A stretch of 64,000 bases of DNA from Marinifilum sp. D714 (lineage in GTDB: Bacteria > Bacteroidota > Bacteroidia > Bacteroidales > Marinifilaceae): the NCBI RefSeq assembly GCF_030851345.1, contig NZ_JALPNU010000005.1:186001-250000 (forward strand), given 5' to 3'. Both the position numbers and the translations under genes were made by a program. Position 1 is the stretch's first letter, and every line of letters starts with the position of its first letter. Below, one piece after another: positions 7,866 to 17,580 of this stretch. The notes below the pieces were generated by a model. It ran no database searches, was not told the origin of the DNA, and saw only the letters and a program-made list of their open reading frames with translations.

Positions 7866-9047
7866 TTATAAACGATTAATTATTTCATTACAAAATTCTC
7901 TTCTTCTTTTCATTAGAATCTCATTGCTATATTCTTTGGCTTCATTGTAATTCCTGATTCCTTGTGTATTCATCAGCTCCTTACTTCCAAGAAATTCATG
8001 AATCTTATTTACCAAAACATCTACATTATCAGATGGAATTAAAGCTTTTTCTTCTAATAATTCAGGTATTCCTCCAACTTTAGAGCCAATACATGGCAAG
8101 CCAACCGACATGGCTTCTACCATTGCACGAGGCAAACCTTCTGTCCTTGAAACATGAATAAAAAGATCAGATCGTTTTAGAGCTTCTCTAACAGGTTCTC
8201 CTGTAGGAATATTCCCGAGAAAACTCACACAATCCTGTACATTTAATTCTTCTGAAAGACGAATCATTTGCTCCTTATATATTCCATCCCCAAGCCATGT
8301 TAAATGAAAATTCACTCCATTTTGTTTCAATTTGCTTAATGCTTTTAAAACCACATCAGGAGCTTTATACATTTGAGCCAAAGAACCAATTGCAATCATC
8401 TCAATTTTATCGTTCTTATTTTTATCGAACTTTTTTACTTCTTCTTTAAAAGCAGAATCCGAAATAAAAACATTTGAGGCATTAGTTGTGAATGCTTCTT
8501 TTGAAACCGGATAGCGCTTTTGTAGTTGGATTTTTGTTACATATAAAGCAGCAGCCGCATTAGAAACAACTTTTTTTAAATTTAAATATCCTGTAACCCT
8601 AAACAATGGAGATAATATATGTTTTACCGAACCTGGTGCAAACACATCCCACGGATCACCAACAACTTCAACTGCATAAGGTATATTTCTCTTTTTTAAT
8701 TCTCTCCCATACAATGTTCCTATTTTACCTGGAACTCTAAGAATATATGCTACACTTTCTTTCGTTATACTATTTCGTATAACCGCTTGCAAGCTTCTTA
8801 TTCTTTTTAGATATTGAACAGGACCAACAAAGTATGGCAGTTCAATAAAAGATATGTTTTCAGATTGAGCCAAATATTCTTTGGGAAATTCGTTTTGGGT
8901 TTGTTCTACCCTCGCTACTACTGTAATTTTGTCAAAAACACTCAAATACCTTTCCCACAAAGATAAACCATAAGAACCATTCTGAGAGTAAATTAAACCG
9001 TCAGATCCCCTGTGGAATCTTGCTTCAGTAACAAAAACTAAATTCAT
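7866..9047 (-). CDS. Glycosyltransferase family 4
   Basis: The 393-residue product has GT4 hallmarks in the C-terminal half: EMIAIGSLAQMYKAPDVVLK, LTWLGDGIYKEQMIRL, and the donor site HVSRTEGLPRAMVEAMSVGL followed by PCIGSKVGGIPELL. The N-terminal half contains AYILRVPGKIGTLYGRELKK, an acceptor-side region of lower conservation. It lies 6 bases from the polymerase-like gene and 1 base from the dehydrogenase homologue. The expected role is addition of one sugar to the repeat unit. Confidence 0.88.
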   Translation of the reverse strand: MNLVFVTEARFHRGSDGLIYSQNGSYGLSLWERYLSVFDKITVVARVEQTQNEFPKEYLAQSENISFIELPYFVGPVQYLKRIRSLQAVIRNSITKESVAYILRVPGKIGTLYGRELKKRNIPYAVEVVGDPWDVFAPGSVKHILSPLFRVTGYLNLKKVVSNAAAALYVTKIQLQKRYPVSKEAFTTNASNVFISDSAFKEEVKKFDKNKNDKIEMIAIGSLAQMYKAPDVVLKALSKLKQNGVNFHLTWLGDGIYKEQMIRLSEELNVQDCVSFLGNIPTGEPVREALKRSDLFIHVSRTEGLPRAMVEAMSVGLPCIGSKVGGIPELLEEKALIPSDNVDVLVNKIHEFLGSKELMNTQGIRNYNEAKEYSNEILMKRRREFCNEIINRL

Positions 9048-9053
9048 TCATTT

Positions 9054-10490
9054 TTATCTTAATATTCGACGACTACTTTTCTTTGTAATAAGCATTATTA
9101 TAAAATATAACGGAATCACTCTCTTAATCAATGAAAAAACAAAGTTATTAAAATCCGCATTTATAAGTATTGAAATAAAAATAGGTAAAAGAGCTACTAA
9201 AATGAACATAGGGTCACTAATCCATACTGAATTTACTACACTTTCAATATATTTTAAAAGAACAAGTAGAATCAAAAATGCAAACACAAATGATAAAGAA
9301 CCAAAATTGAGCATGAATTCCCCTACAAATCCAAATATTCTTGTATTTTTTCTGTGTGCACTTCTAATTTGCCCATCAAAATCAAATTGTAAATTTCCTG
9401 CCGCCTCAGATCTTCCAGTCAAATTTAAATATTCTCTAATATTCTTTCCTCCGGGAATAAATGTAAAAATACTATATAAATAAGTTGATCCGTATTTTTT
9501 TTTGTAGGTTGAATTATTCTTCAACATAAATAGTTCGTAACACATAATATTGAATCTAGCCAAATCTCCTGTGACTATTTTCTCCATTGATGTCATATCT
9601 TCAGAAATACTCAAACTCTGATATTCACCTATATTATTAACTAAATTTATACCATCATTTTTATATAAACGTCCTATTGCCATAAATAGAAAAAAACCAG
9701 CCAAAAATCCCATAAAGTGAATTTTGGAGAATCGATATATTGTAAAATTAATTACAATAACAGCCTGCAACATTGTAAAAATAGTATTACTTCTACTCCC
9801 CCTTAAACCTCCAAAATATATGCAGGATATTAACATTAATGCAAGAAATAACAAAATATAAATGAAAGAAACCTGTTTGCCTCTATTTTTTATGAAAAAA
9901 TAGAGCATCAATAAATACGGAAATATCTCAGATATAATAAAAAATGCTCCCATTCCAGCAAAACCACCAGATTCCTCATTTTTTTCTGTAAAAATTAACA
10001 TATACTGACTTATCCCGCCAACTCTTATATACAAGTATGTTTGTAGAATAAAAGAAACCGACATTAAAAACAACACAATGTAACTTGCACTTGCTTTAAA
10101 CTGTCGAATGTAAGTTAATTGTTTTGCTTTAAAAAGATTTACATTATCTAAGACAGCAAAAACAATTATTCCAAATAAATAAATTGAGCTAACCTTAAAT
10201 GCCAACCCATTCCATTCTGTAGGTAAATAATAAACATTTTCAATCCAATAGTTTCTTGAAAAATGTATGAGTGGTGCTACAAATGAAGATAAGAACAACA
10301 CACACCAGACATAAAAAAAAGTTTCCCTTAAAACACTGTTTTTTTCAAGTTTCTCTCCAATTTTTATTAGCGTAATAAGTCCACATAGAGTCATTGGTAA
10401 CAAGTAAATATCGAATGGTATTAGCCCTGTTACCAGTAACAATATTAAGAATAATATTAAAAATGAACTTAAAAGTATTCTCTTTTTCAT
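9054..10490 (-). CDS. wzy: Oligosaccharide repeat-unit polymerase (Wzy-like)
   Basis: This is a 478-residue protein with roughly twelve hydrophobic segments and a long periplasmic-type loop between residues ~290 and 400 (LYSIFTFIPGGKNIREYLN, GFVGEFMLNFGSLSF). Sequence conservation is low, as is usual for Wzy/EpsG-type polymerases. The assignment rests on topology, length and position beside wzx and glycosyltransferases. It would polymerise lipid-linked repeats on the outer face of the inner membrane. Confidence 0.7.
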   Translation of the reverse strand: MKKRILLSSFLILFLILLLVTGLIPFDIYLLPMTLCGLITLIKIGEKLEKNSVLRETFFYVWCVLFLSSFVAPLIHFSRNYWIENVYYLPTEWNGLAFKVSSIYLFGIIVFAVLDNVNLFKAKQLTYIRQFKASASYIVLFLMSVSFILQTYLYIRVGGISQYMLIFTEKNEESGGFAGMGAFFIISEIFPYLLMLYFFIKNRGKQVSFIYILLFLALMLISCIYFGGLRGSRSNTIFTMLQAVIVINFTIYRFSKIHFMGFLAGFFLFMAIGRLYKNDGINLVNNIGEYQSLSISEDMTSMEKIVTGDLARFNIMCYELFMLKNNSTYKKKYGSTYLYSIFTFIPGGKNIREYLNLTGRSEAAGNLQFDFDGQIRSAHRKNTRIFGFVGEFMLNFGSLSFVFAFLILLVLLKYIESVVNSVWISDPMFILVALLPIFISILINADFNNFVFSLIKRVIPLYFIIMLITKKSSRRILR

Positions 10491-10501
10491 TTCATCATTG
10501 T

Positions 10502-11410
10502 TTAAATACCAATAATAGACCTAAAGGTGTTCACAAGCTTAGCAAAAATAGCATGCTTATAACGATACCCATCAATTACAACTGTTTTGTCAAGGATGTT
10601 AAATGTATGTATTCCCTCGTTATAGAATTCTGATTTATTTGGATATATTCTATTAAGCTCTTCTAACTTGAACCTATTGTTTTCTATTGACAATCTAGAA
10701 AAAACAATTCCTTTACCATATCCTCCATTGCAATCTTGCGAAGGTCTAATCCACTCATTATTCAAACAAAAAATATCGCCAGCTCCTCTTGCTACTTTAG
10801 GTTCAACTCTAATTTCTTCAATCTTTTCATACTTTCCATTCCATGTTAACGATTCGTAAACCGACACAATATCTTCGCTTTGCTTAGGCTTGCATGTAGC
10901 AAAAAGAAAATTTCTATTATTGATTGTAATTAAACTTGAATCAACTACTCTATCTTCATTTACTAAAGTAGTAGCTATTTCCACTGAGTCATCATCAGGA
11001 TTATACTTATACAAAAGCAATTCTCCACTTTGTGAATTTTCCGGATATATGTATATTTCATTGTCTTTTCTATAAATAGCAGGAAAGGACAGGTGAGTAT
11101 TTAATTCAAGAATAGTGGTTAAACTTTTCACTTTATTGTTTTTAGCATCAATTATCATTTTTGATATCTTTCCCTTCCTCTTACTTTCCTCAAATTCCTC
11201 TACCAACAAAATAATTTCATTAGTTGAAGTAGAAACAATAAATGGGTCTGCAAACCATCTATTCTTGTAATTGTGCTTTACCCATTTAATATCATGGATA
11301 TTTCTAGTATTTAACAAATCTATCGAATCGAAATCTAAAACTCCTATATTCCACTCAACAGCATTATATTTAAATAATCTATTAATTACTCTTAAAAAAC
11401 TTTTTAACAT
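10502..11410 (-). CDS. GINT1 N-terminal-domain-like beta-propeller protein
   Basis: The 302-residue soluble protein has repeated beta-rich segments: NRWFADPFIVSTSTNEIILL, FPAIYRKDNEIYIYPENSQS, NRNFLFATCKP and FYNEGIHTFNILDKTVVIDG. The pattern W.ADPF, then FP.i....iY..PE, recalls the five-bladed propeller N-terminal to plant glucosamine inositolphosphorylceramide transferase 1 and bacterial relatives found in polysaccharide clusters. Whether it is a glycosyltransferase accessory or acts on the glycan is not known. It overlaps the end of the flippase gene by 29 bases. Confidence in the family is moderate. Confidence 0.6.
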   Translation of the reverse strand: MLKSFLRVINRLFKYNAVEWNIGVLDFDSIDLLNTRNIHDIKWVKHNYKNRWFADPFIVSTSTNEIILLVEEFEESKRKGKISKMIIDAKNNKVKSLTTILELNTHLSFPAIYRKDNEIYIYPENSQSGELLLYKYNPDDDSVEIATTLVNEDRVVDSSLITINNRNFLFATCKPKQSEDIVSVYESLTWNGKYEKIEEIRVEPKVARGAGDIFCLNNEWIRPSQDCNGGYGKGIVFSRLSIENNRFKLEELNRIYPNKSEFYNEGIHTFNILDKTVVIDGYRYKHAIFAKLVNTFRSIIGI

Positions 11411-12860
11411 TTATTATTTTATTCAAAATTGGATTTATAATCTCTAAAAGTTCAAAAAAATAAATATTTCTAAATAGATAACTACTAAGTATTACATATG
11501 AAATACCCATAATTACACACTGTAATATAAAATCGAAGCAATAATTATTTCCAAGTAAATTAACTGAGATAACATATACAATCAGAGTAGATACTATTGA
11601 GTTTAGTAGAGTCTTCCTCAAATCATATAACATTTCCCATAAATTATAAGCTATCAATTTACCACCAAAATAACAGTAAATTATCGTACTAATAAAAGCT
11701 ACAGTAATTATTCCAATAAGCATAGGCGTAATGCCAATACTTACAAGTGATATTATTACAACTATCCGTAAAAATTGTTTAATGGTAGATAATTTCAGAA
11801 GTAACTTACTTTTCCCTTTAACTAGAAAAATATTTGAACAAATAGAACTAATTGGATATAACATGCCCCATATAGCCCAAAGTTTCAAATATAAAGCAGA
11901 ACTCAACCATTTCTCTCCAAAAACAAATACAATTAAATTTTCAGACGAAACAATTGTAAATAAAGCAATAGGAACTATGCAAAACATTGTTGTACCAATA
12001 ACCCTAGTATAAGCCTTCTTTAAACGTTCAGTCTCATTTTCTATTTTTGCCAGTGAAGGGTAAGTTACTTTCTTTATAACATTTGTTGTTGTTTGATTTA
12101 TATATGCGTTAAATTTTCTTGCTTGAGAAAAATAACCTAGAGCTTGTTTTGTATGTACTCTACCAATTACAATCGACTCAAGATTAGATATCACCTTATC
12201 AAGTAATCCCTGTAATAAAAGATTAACACTAAACTTCCAGTATTTTCTAACTGATAACAAATCAATTACTAACGATGGCTTCCATTGTACTTGAAACCAT
12301 AACAAACAACTTCTTACAAAAGAAATAAAAACTACATTAAAAGCTAAAGCCCATATTCCACCTCCTTTATATGCAATTATAATAGAACAAATACCCGATA
12401 AAACAATTGCAACTATTGAAGCAATTGCATATGGTTTAAATATCAACTGTCTATTTAAATTAGCATTCTGAACTAGTGAAAAGGAGTCAAAAATTATTAT
12501 TAGAAATACAAATCTAGCAAGAGAGATGAGCTCTTTAGAGTTAAAAAAATCTGCTATTAAAGGTGCACTTATGAAAAGAATAAAATATATCAATGCGGCA
12601 ATCAATATGTTTACATAAAAAACACTTGATAAATCTGTTTGAGTCGGTTGTTTATCTCTAATTATAGCTTGAGAAAAACCACTATCCACAAATACAGTAG
12701 AAATAGATGTAAAAACCAACAATATTTCGAGCAAACCAAATTCGTAAGCACCTAGTATTCTTGCTAATATTATTGTAATAATAAAATTAATAGCTCCACT
12801 TCCGATCGAACCAGTAAACGACCAAATAAAACCATTAATGGATTTTTCCTTCAATCCCAC
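11382..12860 (-). CDS. wzx: Wzx-type polysaccharide flippase
   Basis: This 492-residue MOP-superfamily membrane protein has 12-14 hydrophobic segments. The N-terminus, GLKEKSINGFIWSFTGSIGS followed by ILARILGAYEFGLLEI, is typical of Wzx/RfbX-type translocases, and the middle FSQARKFNAYINQTTTNVIK motif is common in the lipopolysaccharide flippase group. The start codon is GTG at 12860, directly after the stop of the upstream acyltransferase (TAAGTG on the minus strand). It would flip the undecaprenyl-linked repeat unit across the inner membrane. Confidence 0.88.
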   Translation of the reverse strand: MGLKEKSINGFIWSFTGSIGSGAINFIITIILARILGAYEFGLLEILLVFTSISTVFVDSGFSQAIIRDKQPTQTDLSSVFYVNILIAALIYFILFISAPLIADFFNSKELISLARFVFLIIIFDSFSLVQNANLNRQLIFKPYAIASIVAIVLSGICSIIIAYKGGGIWALAFNVVFISFVRSCLLWFQVQWKPSLVIDLLSVRKYWKFSVNLLLQGLLDKVISNLESIVIGRVHTKQALGYFSQARKFNAYINQTTTNVIKKVTYPSLAKIENETERLKKAYTRVIGTTMFCIVPIALFTIVSSENLIVFVFGEKWLSSALYLKLWAIWGMLYPISSICSNIFLVKGKSKLLLKLSTIKQFLRIVVIISLVSIGITPMLIGIITVAFISTIIYCYFGGKLIAYNLWEMLYDLRKTLLNSIVSTLIVYVISVNLLGNNYCFDFILQCVIMGISYVILSSYLFRNIYFFELLEIINPILNKIINVKKFFKSN

Positions 12861-13454
12861 TTAATTTCTCTTTTTGATTACTCGACAAGGATTTCCAACT
12901 GCAATACTGTATGGTGGTATATCTTTTGTAACAACTGAGGAAGCTCCAATTACACTACCCATTCCAATCGTAACTCCATCTACAATTACAACATTTGCTC
13001 CTAGCCAAACATCATCTTCTATTTCTATTCCTTTACTAGAAATTCCTTGCTTTTTGATAAATTCTTTTCTATCCGAAAAGTTATGATTAGATCCTATTAT
13101 TTTACAATTGGGTGCAATCAAACAATAATTTCCAACAACAACATTTCCCATAATCATACTATTTCTATTTATAGTACAATTGTTCCCAATTGTTATTCTA
13201 TTTTTTTTATTACATCTAATCTCTACATTGTCCCCAATATTAACATTATTCCCAACCGTAACATTTCTAAATATGCTCACATTAGTCGCAATTTTAACAT
13301 TGCTTCCAAAAATTAGTTTTTCTCCATACAATTGAGCATTTCTTCCAATTCTAAGCCTTCCTCCTTTAAAATTCAACAATAATAGATTAAATATTGCCCC
13401 CCTTAAATAGCGAAAAAGCAACTTAGTATAATATAATAAATTCAAAAAAAACAT
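12861..13454 (-). CDS. Hexapeptide-repeat acyltransferase (LbetaH)
   Basis: The 197-residue product is mostly hexapeptide repeats forming a left-handed beta-helix (IATNVSIFRNVTVGNNVNIG, CTINRNSMIMGNVVVGNYCL). NHNFSDRKEFI has the position of the catalytic-loop His in CatB/WbbJ-like enzymes. It ends with GMGSVIGASSVVTKDIPPYS and GNPCRVIKKRN. It probably O-acetylates a sugar of the polysaccharide. It lies 4 bases from a second, shorter acyltransferase gene and directly before wzx. Confidence 0.85.
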   Translation of the reverse strand: MFFLNLLYYTKLLFRYLRGAIFNLLLLNFKGGRLRIGRNAQLYGEKLIFGSNVKIATNVSIFRNVTVGNNVNIGDNVEIRCNKKNRITIGNNCTINRNSMIMGNVVVGNYCLIAPNCKIIGSNHNFSDRKEFIKKQGISSKGIEIEDDVWLGANVVIVDGVTIGMGSVIGASSVVTKDIPPYSIAVGNPCRVIKKRN

Positions 13455-13458
13455 AAGT

Positions 13459-13947
13459 CTATTTTATTTCTTTTACAACTTTAGCTGGATTACCTACTGC
13501 TATTGACCATGCAGGAACATCTTTTACAACTATTGAGCCTGCTCCAACAATGGCTCCCTCTCCGATAGTAACACCAGGCATTACAATAGATCCCATTCCA
13601 ACGCAACACCCCTTTTTAAGTATTACTTGATTTTTATTAGTTGGTAACTTATTGTAATCGTCTCCTATATGGTAATTGCTTAAATCTCTTTTATGACATA
13701 ATAATAATGTTCTACTTGCAATCCAAACACCTTCTTCTACAATAATTTTAGTTGCATTTCCAACATCATAATATACATCATAGCCTATAGATATTTTACC
13801 TTTTACTTGTACACCTGTTAGTTTCCAAAGAAATGGTCTAATTCTTTTGCTAATAAAATTTAAAATCACCCAATTCTTAGCTATTTTGAACAAATACCAA
13901 TTTAAAATTGCCTTAAATCTTCCAATTATTTTAGATATAACTTTCAT
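13459..13947 (-). CDS. Hexapeptide-repeat acyltransferase (LbetaH), short form
   Basis: The 162-residue protein has a hydrophobic N-terminus (residues ~10-40), then hexapeptide repeats. VGMGSIVMPGVTIGEGAIVG and AVGNPAKVVKEIK are typical of the WbbJ/NodL group. LLCHKRDLSNYHIGD contains the likely active-site His. It is a separate enzyme from its neighbour, since the N-termini share no obvious similarity. The target residue on the glycan is unknown. Confidence 0.83.
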   Translation of the reverse strand: MKVISKIIGRFKAILNWYLFKIAKNWVILNFISKRIRPFLWKLTGVQVKGKISIGYDVYYDVGNATKIIVEEGVWIASRTLLLCHKRDLSNYHIGDDYNKLPTNKNQVILKKGCCVGMGSIVMPGVTIGEGAIVGAGSIVVKDVPAWSIAVGNPAKVVKEIK

Positions 13948-13971
13948 CTATATTCTGTATTTACAACAACT

Positions 13972-15030
13972 TTATAAACTCTCCCAATACCACTCCGTAG
14001 CCTCTTCCAAACCTCTTTTTATTGAATACTCCGGCTCATACCCCAACAACATTTTCCCTTTTTCAATAGAAGCCAAAGAATGAGGAATATCCCCGGCTCG
14101 ATTTGGACCGTTAAGAATTTCCACTTTGACAATTTCAGGATCAAATTTCGAAAGATTTACTTTTAATGTTTGAGTCAATTCATTTAAGTCTGTTCTTTGA
14201 CCATAAGCCACATTAAAAACGTCACTCAACACTCCACTATTTTCTGTCCACGAATTACACAAATCACACGAATGTTTTTTGTTGTAAAGCTTCGCTTTTT
14301 CACGAATAAAGTCTGTTGGGGTAATGGCAGCCAATTGGTTGGCCTGAATTACATTTTCTATATAGGTAAAGTCGCGGGAGTAGGTGCCGTCACCATTAAT
14401 CACAGGAGATTCGTGAGCCATTAATTTCTTTACGAATAAAGGAATTACGGCTGCATAAGCTCCGTTTGGATCCTGGCGGCGGCCAAATACGTTGAAGTAG
14501 CGCAAACCGATGGTTTCAATGCCGTATAAATCGCTAAAGTTTTTAGCGTACAACTCATCCACATACTTGGTAATGGCGTAAGGCGACAATGCATTACCTA
14601 TCTTGTGTTCTACCTTAGGCAAAGCTTTCGAATCGCCATAAGTAGATGAAGAAGCTGCATACACAAATCGTTTCACCTTTGCCTCGGCTGCTGCATGCAA
14701 CATTTTCACAAAGCCACCAATGTTCACATCGGTAGAGGTCATTGGGTCCTTAATGGAACGAGGCACAGAACCCAAAGCTGCCTGGTGAAGAACATAATCG
14801 CATCCTACCACTGCCTTCTGGCAATCTTCGTAATTGCGAATGTCGCCTTCCACCAATGTAAAGTTTGGGTTGCTTAAAAAAGGCTCAATATTGTGTCGGT
14901 GGCCTGTCATAAAATTGTCGAGACATACCACCTGGTTGTTTTGTTGTAAAAGTGCTTCGCATAGATTGGAGCCTATGAATCCAGCTCCGCCTGTTACCAG
15001 CACCTTGGAATCTTTAATCTTTCTTTCCAT
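13972..15030 (-). CDS. wbpP: WbpP-like UDP-HexNAc C4-epimerase with repeat-derived insertion
   Basis: This is a 352-residue extended SDR epimerase: GGAGFIGSNLCEALLQQNNQ binds NAD, SSSTYGDS and SPYAITKYVDELYAKN supply Ser and the YxxxK pair, and LGSVPRSIKDPMTSTDVNI is characteristic of WbpP/UDP-GlcNAc 4-epimerases. Between LAAITPTD and SDVFNVAYGQRTDL there is an extra ~28-residue stretch containing HSCDLCNSWTENSG. Its DNA (14246-14274) matches a short repeat that is otherwise intergenic (15074-15106, 18388-18420). The insertion keeps the frame. With the dehydrogenase upstream it would provide UDP-GalNAc(A). Confidence 0.88.
   Translation of the reverse strand: MERKIKDSKVLVTGGAGFIGSNLCEALLQQNNQVVCLDNFMTGHRHNIEPFLSNPNFTLVEGDIRNYEDCQKAVVGCDYVLHQAALGSVPRSIKDPMTSTDVNIGGFVKMLHAAAEAKVKRFVYAASSSTYGDSKALPKVEHKIGNALSPYAITKYVDELYAKNFSDLYGIETIGLRYFNVFGRRQDPNGAYAAVIPLFVKKLMAHESPVINGDGTYSRDFTYIENVIQANQLAAITPTDFIREKAKLYNKKHSCDLCNSWTENSGVLSDVFNVAYGQRTDLNELTQTLKVNLSKFDPEIVKVEILNGPNRAGDIPHSLASIEKGKMLLGYEPEYSIKRGLEEATEWYWESL
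14246..14274. repeat. Intergenic-type repeat copy inside the epimerase gene
   Basis: The bases GTCCACGAATTACACAAATC, followed by ACACGAATG, match a family of short repeats seen at 15074-15106 and 18388-18420 (TCCACGAATACACACAGATG and TCCACAAATGAACACAAATA types). Here the repeat is translated on the minus strand as part of HSCDLCNSW and adds no stop. Confidence 0.7.
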
Positions 15031-15440
15031 TTTCTTTCCTCAAATTATAAAGGATTGCCTGCGGCAATTTAGATTATCCACGAATACACACAGATGAACA
15101 CGAATTACTTTGCTTTTTAATTCATGTATGTGTAATTGAATGACCTTTCTCCTCTAATGTATTTTTCTTGCCTAAGGCAATTGTATTACAGGCTTTCATT
15201 ATTGCTGTCATTGCAATCCCGTTTTTTTTGGGGAGAAGCAATCTGTTAAAATTAGTAGAAAGCTTCTTTTATTCTGGCATGCGTATTCGAACAGATTGCT
15301 CCCGAATAAGTCGGGACAGGCTACGTCGGCTACCGCCTCCTCGCAATGACACCCTTGAATGAAATTCGTGTTCATTTGTATGCCCCCGATAGCTATCGGG
15401 GTGTGGACAAATCTTTTTGTGTCTATTTGTGGACCCAATT
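15031..15440. other. Intergenic region with several dispersed repeats
   Basis: This 410-base gap between two sugar-nucleotide genes contains a copy of the CCACGAAT-type repeat (15074-15106). It also holds an inverted-repeat structure around 15208-15350, in which GAAGCAATCTGTTAAAATTA is mirrored by AACAGATTGCTCCCGAATAA and followed by a CTCGCAATGACA end. A further part is the palindrome CCCCGATAGCTATCGGGG (about 15384-15401). These look like mobile intergenic repeats of the genome. I see no gene. Confidence 0.6.
15384..15401. repeat. Perfect palindrome, REP-like
   Basis: CCCCGATAGCTATCGGGG is an 18-bp perfect palindrome upstream of the epimerase gene and downstream of the dehydrogenase stop. 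It may act as a terminator or attenuator hairpin between the two genes. Confidence 0.7.
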
Positions 15441-16727
15441 TTACAAGCGTCCGTCTACCATTTCTCTATCCCAGATGCCCTTGATATCGTAAATCACAGC
15501 ATTGTGGCCATTGCGAAGCGTTGATAAATCAATTTCTTTGAATTCGTTATGAGCTACAGCCAATACAACACCATCGTATTTTTCATTTGTATAGCTATCA
15601 ACCAAATTCAAACCATATTCTTCCTTCACTTCTTCATGATCGGCCCAAGGATCATATACATCCACCTGTGAACCATATTCCTTTAACTCATTGATGACAT
15701 CAATGGCTTTGGTGTTGCGAATATCAGGACAATTTTCTTTAAAAGTGATGCCCAACACCAATAATTTGGCATTTTTAACCGCATGTCCTTTTTTAATCAT
15801 CAACTTCACCACCTGAGATGCCACCCATTCTCCCATACCATCGTTCAAACGACGACCAGATAGGATGATCTCAGGATTGTAACCTGTTTCCTGAGCCTTT
15901 TGAGCCAAATAGTAAGGATCAACACCAATACAGTGTCCACCCACCAAGCCTGGTGTAAAAGGAAGGAAGTTCCACTTGGTTCCTGCAGCTTCCAATACCG
16001 CACGGGTATCGATGTTCATGTTGGAGAAAATTTTCGCCAATTCGTTTACGAAGGCAATGTTGATATCACGTTGAGAATTCTCAATTACTTTAGCGGCTTC
16101 GGCTACCTTAATGCTTGGAGCCAGGTGAGTACCCGCCACAATTACCGATTGGTACAATTCATCAACTTTCTTCCCGATTTCAGGAGTAGAACCCGAAGTT
16201 ACCTTTTTGATTTTGGTTACGGTATGCTCCTTATCGCCCGGGTTAATTCTTTCAGGAGAATAGCCAACAAAGAAATCTTTATTGAAAGTCATTCCTGATA
16301 CTTGCTCCAAAACAGGCACACAATCCTCCTCTGTAGCTCCAGGATAAACCGTTGACTCATAAATAACAATATCTTCCTTCTTCAACACAGCACCAACCGT
16401 TTCTGATGCTTTCACCAATGGAGTCAATACCGGACGGTTGTTTTTATCCGTTGGTGTTGGAACGGTAACAATGTAATAGTTGCAATCCGCCAGATCTTCT
16501 TTTTGGGTAGTCAGGAATAAACCATTGACGTTCTCTTTTTTCTGAACCAAAACAGATTGCAGATTATTGTCATCAACTTCCAAAGTAGAGTCAGTACCAG
16601 CATTCAATTCATCCACTCTATCCTGTTTAATATCAAAACCAACAACAGAGAATTTCTTTGCAAATTCAACTGCCAATGGTAGGCCTACATAACCAAGGCC
16701 GATTACTGCAATTTTAGTATTGCTCAT
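15441..16727 (-). CDS. tviB: UDP-N-acetylhexosamine 6-dehydrogenase (WbpA/TviB-like)
   Basis: The 428-residue product has the full length of UDP-sugar 6-dehydrogenases. The NAD site is [46 protein letters not shown]-type [20 protein letters not shown] and the catalytic-Cys loop [19 protein letters not shown] are present, and [20 protein letters not shown] marks the C-terminal domain. The [11 protein letters not shown] form is typical of UDP-GlcNAc/GalNAc dehydrogenases. Together with the WbpP-like epimerase it would supply UDP-GalNAcA or UDP-GlcNAcA to the polysaccharide. Confidence 0.92.
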   Translation of the reverse strand: MSNTKIAVIGLGYVGLPLAVEFAKKFSVVGFDIKQDRVDELNAGTDSTLEVDDNNLQSVLVQKKENVNGLFLTTQKEDLADCNYYIVTVPTPTDKNNRPVLTPLVKASETVGAVLKKEDIVIYESTVYPGATEEDCVPVLEQVSGMTFNKDFFVGYSPERINPGDKEHTVTKIKKVTSGSTPEIGKKVDELYQSVIVAGTHLAPSIKVAEAAKVIENSQRDINIAFVNELAKIFSNMNIDTRAVLEAAGTKWNFLPFTPGLVGGHCIGVDPYYLAQKAQETGYNPEIILSGRRLNDGMGEWVASQVVKLMIKKGHAVKNAKLLVLGITFKENCPDIRNTKAIDVINELKEYGSQVDVYDPWADHEEVKEEYGLNLVDSYTNEKYDGVVLAVAHNEFKEIDLSTLRNGHNAVIYDIKGIWDREMVDGRL

Positions 16728-16728
16728 T

Positions 16729-16875
16729 TTATTTTTTTGTAGCTTGAGATTGTGTATTATTTTTCTTTTCCGGATTTTCTTCTTTTTCGAAAAGTTCTCC
16801 TATCAATTGAGCTGCAGCCTGTACATTTCCTTTCTCCAGTTCTTTGGCGGCTTTGTTTACTAGTAGTTGAGGCAT
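16729..16875 (-). CDS. Small charged protein, 48 residues
   Basis: An ATG at 16875 opens a frame ([20 protein letters not shown], then [17 protein letters not shown]) that stops one base before the dehydrogenase start at 16727. The predicted protein is alpha-helical, with a Lys/Glu/Gln-rich tail and no signal peptide. Tight spacing to the next gene and helical periodicity in [12 protein letters not shown] support a real gene. I do not recognise a family. It could instead be a short leader peptide affecting translation of the dehydrogenase. Confidence 0.5.
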   Translation of the reverse strand: MPQLLVNKAAKELEKGNVQAAAQLIGELFEKEENPEKKNNTQSQATKK

Positions 16876-17013
16876 GATTTTCAATTGGCAATTACTATCG
16901 AAAAAATGATATAAAAGAACACTATTCTTTCTAGTGGTACAGGAGTCATCAATGAAGTTGCTCTCCCTACTTAAGAATAGTGTTTTTAAATGGCATTTAA
17001 TTTTAAAAGCGAT

Positions 17014-17535
17014 TTATCGTAAATTTAATGCCAAACCAATGCTAGCATTTCTGCTTCCTGCTTCGGCAAATACAATCCAACGGTGATTCATTTTGTAGCG
17101 CAAGCCCATGTGTACTCCGGCAAATTCGTTGAATTCTTTAATTTTTTTACCAGAACCTTCCAAATCACCACCCAAATCGATACCAACATACCAATCCCAA
17201 TAGTTTGGATCTGTTTTGTGCTGCTTTAACAAGTGGTAGTTTGCTCTTGCATTTACGGCCAACTGTCTAAACTCATCTAGCCTTGATTCCAAAAAATATA
17301 GGTTTCCTTGAACACCTACTGAGAATCTTTCAGCAAGTCGATAATCGAACATGCCTTGCAGACCAAAACCACCATCGTATTCCGGGCCTGTACTTACCCC
17401 CCCTGACAAGATGCTTTTACTAAACATATGGTCCTTTAAAATGTAGCGAGATTTTATTACCGTTTGTGCATTTGCATTAACATCTATAAGTGTACAAAGT
17501 ACTACCATTAATAGAGAAAGATTAAAAAATTTCAT
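17014..17535 (-). CDS. Outer-membrane beta-barrel-like protein
   Basis: The 173-residue product has a signal peptide (FNLSLLMVVLCTLIDVNANA, cleavage before QTV). Alternating hydrophobic strands follow, such as FSVGVQGNLYFLES and YWDWYVGIDLGG, ending with IGLALNLR, a hydrophobic last strand as in small OmpX/OmpW-like barrels. It is probably an eight-stranded outer-membrane protein. Its position in the first part of the polysaccharide operon suggests a surface role, but function cannot be assigned. Confidence 0.65.
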   Translation of the reverse strand: MKFFNLSLLMVVLCTLIDVNANAQTVIKSRYILKDHMFSKSILSGGVSTGPEYDGGFGLQGMFDYRLAERFSVGVQGNLYFLESRLDEFRQLAVNARANYHLLKQHKTDPNYWDWYVGIDLGGDLEGSGKKIKEFNEFAGVHMGLRYKMNHRWIVFAEAGSRNASIGLALNLR

Positions 17536-17580
17536 TTTTGTGTGTTTTAGGTATTTATTAATAATATAGTCTAACGATTT

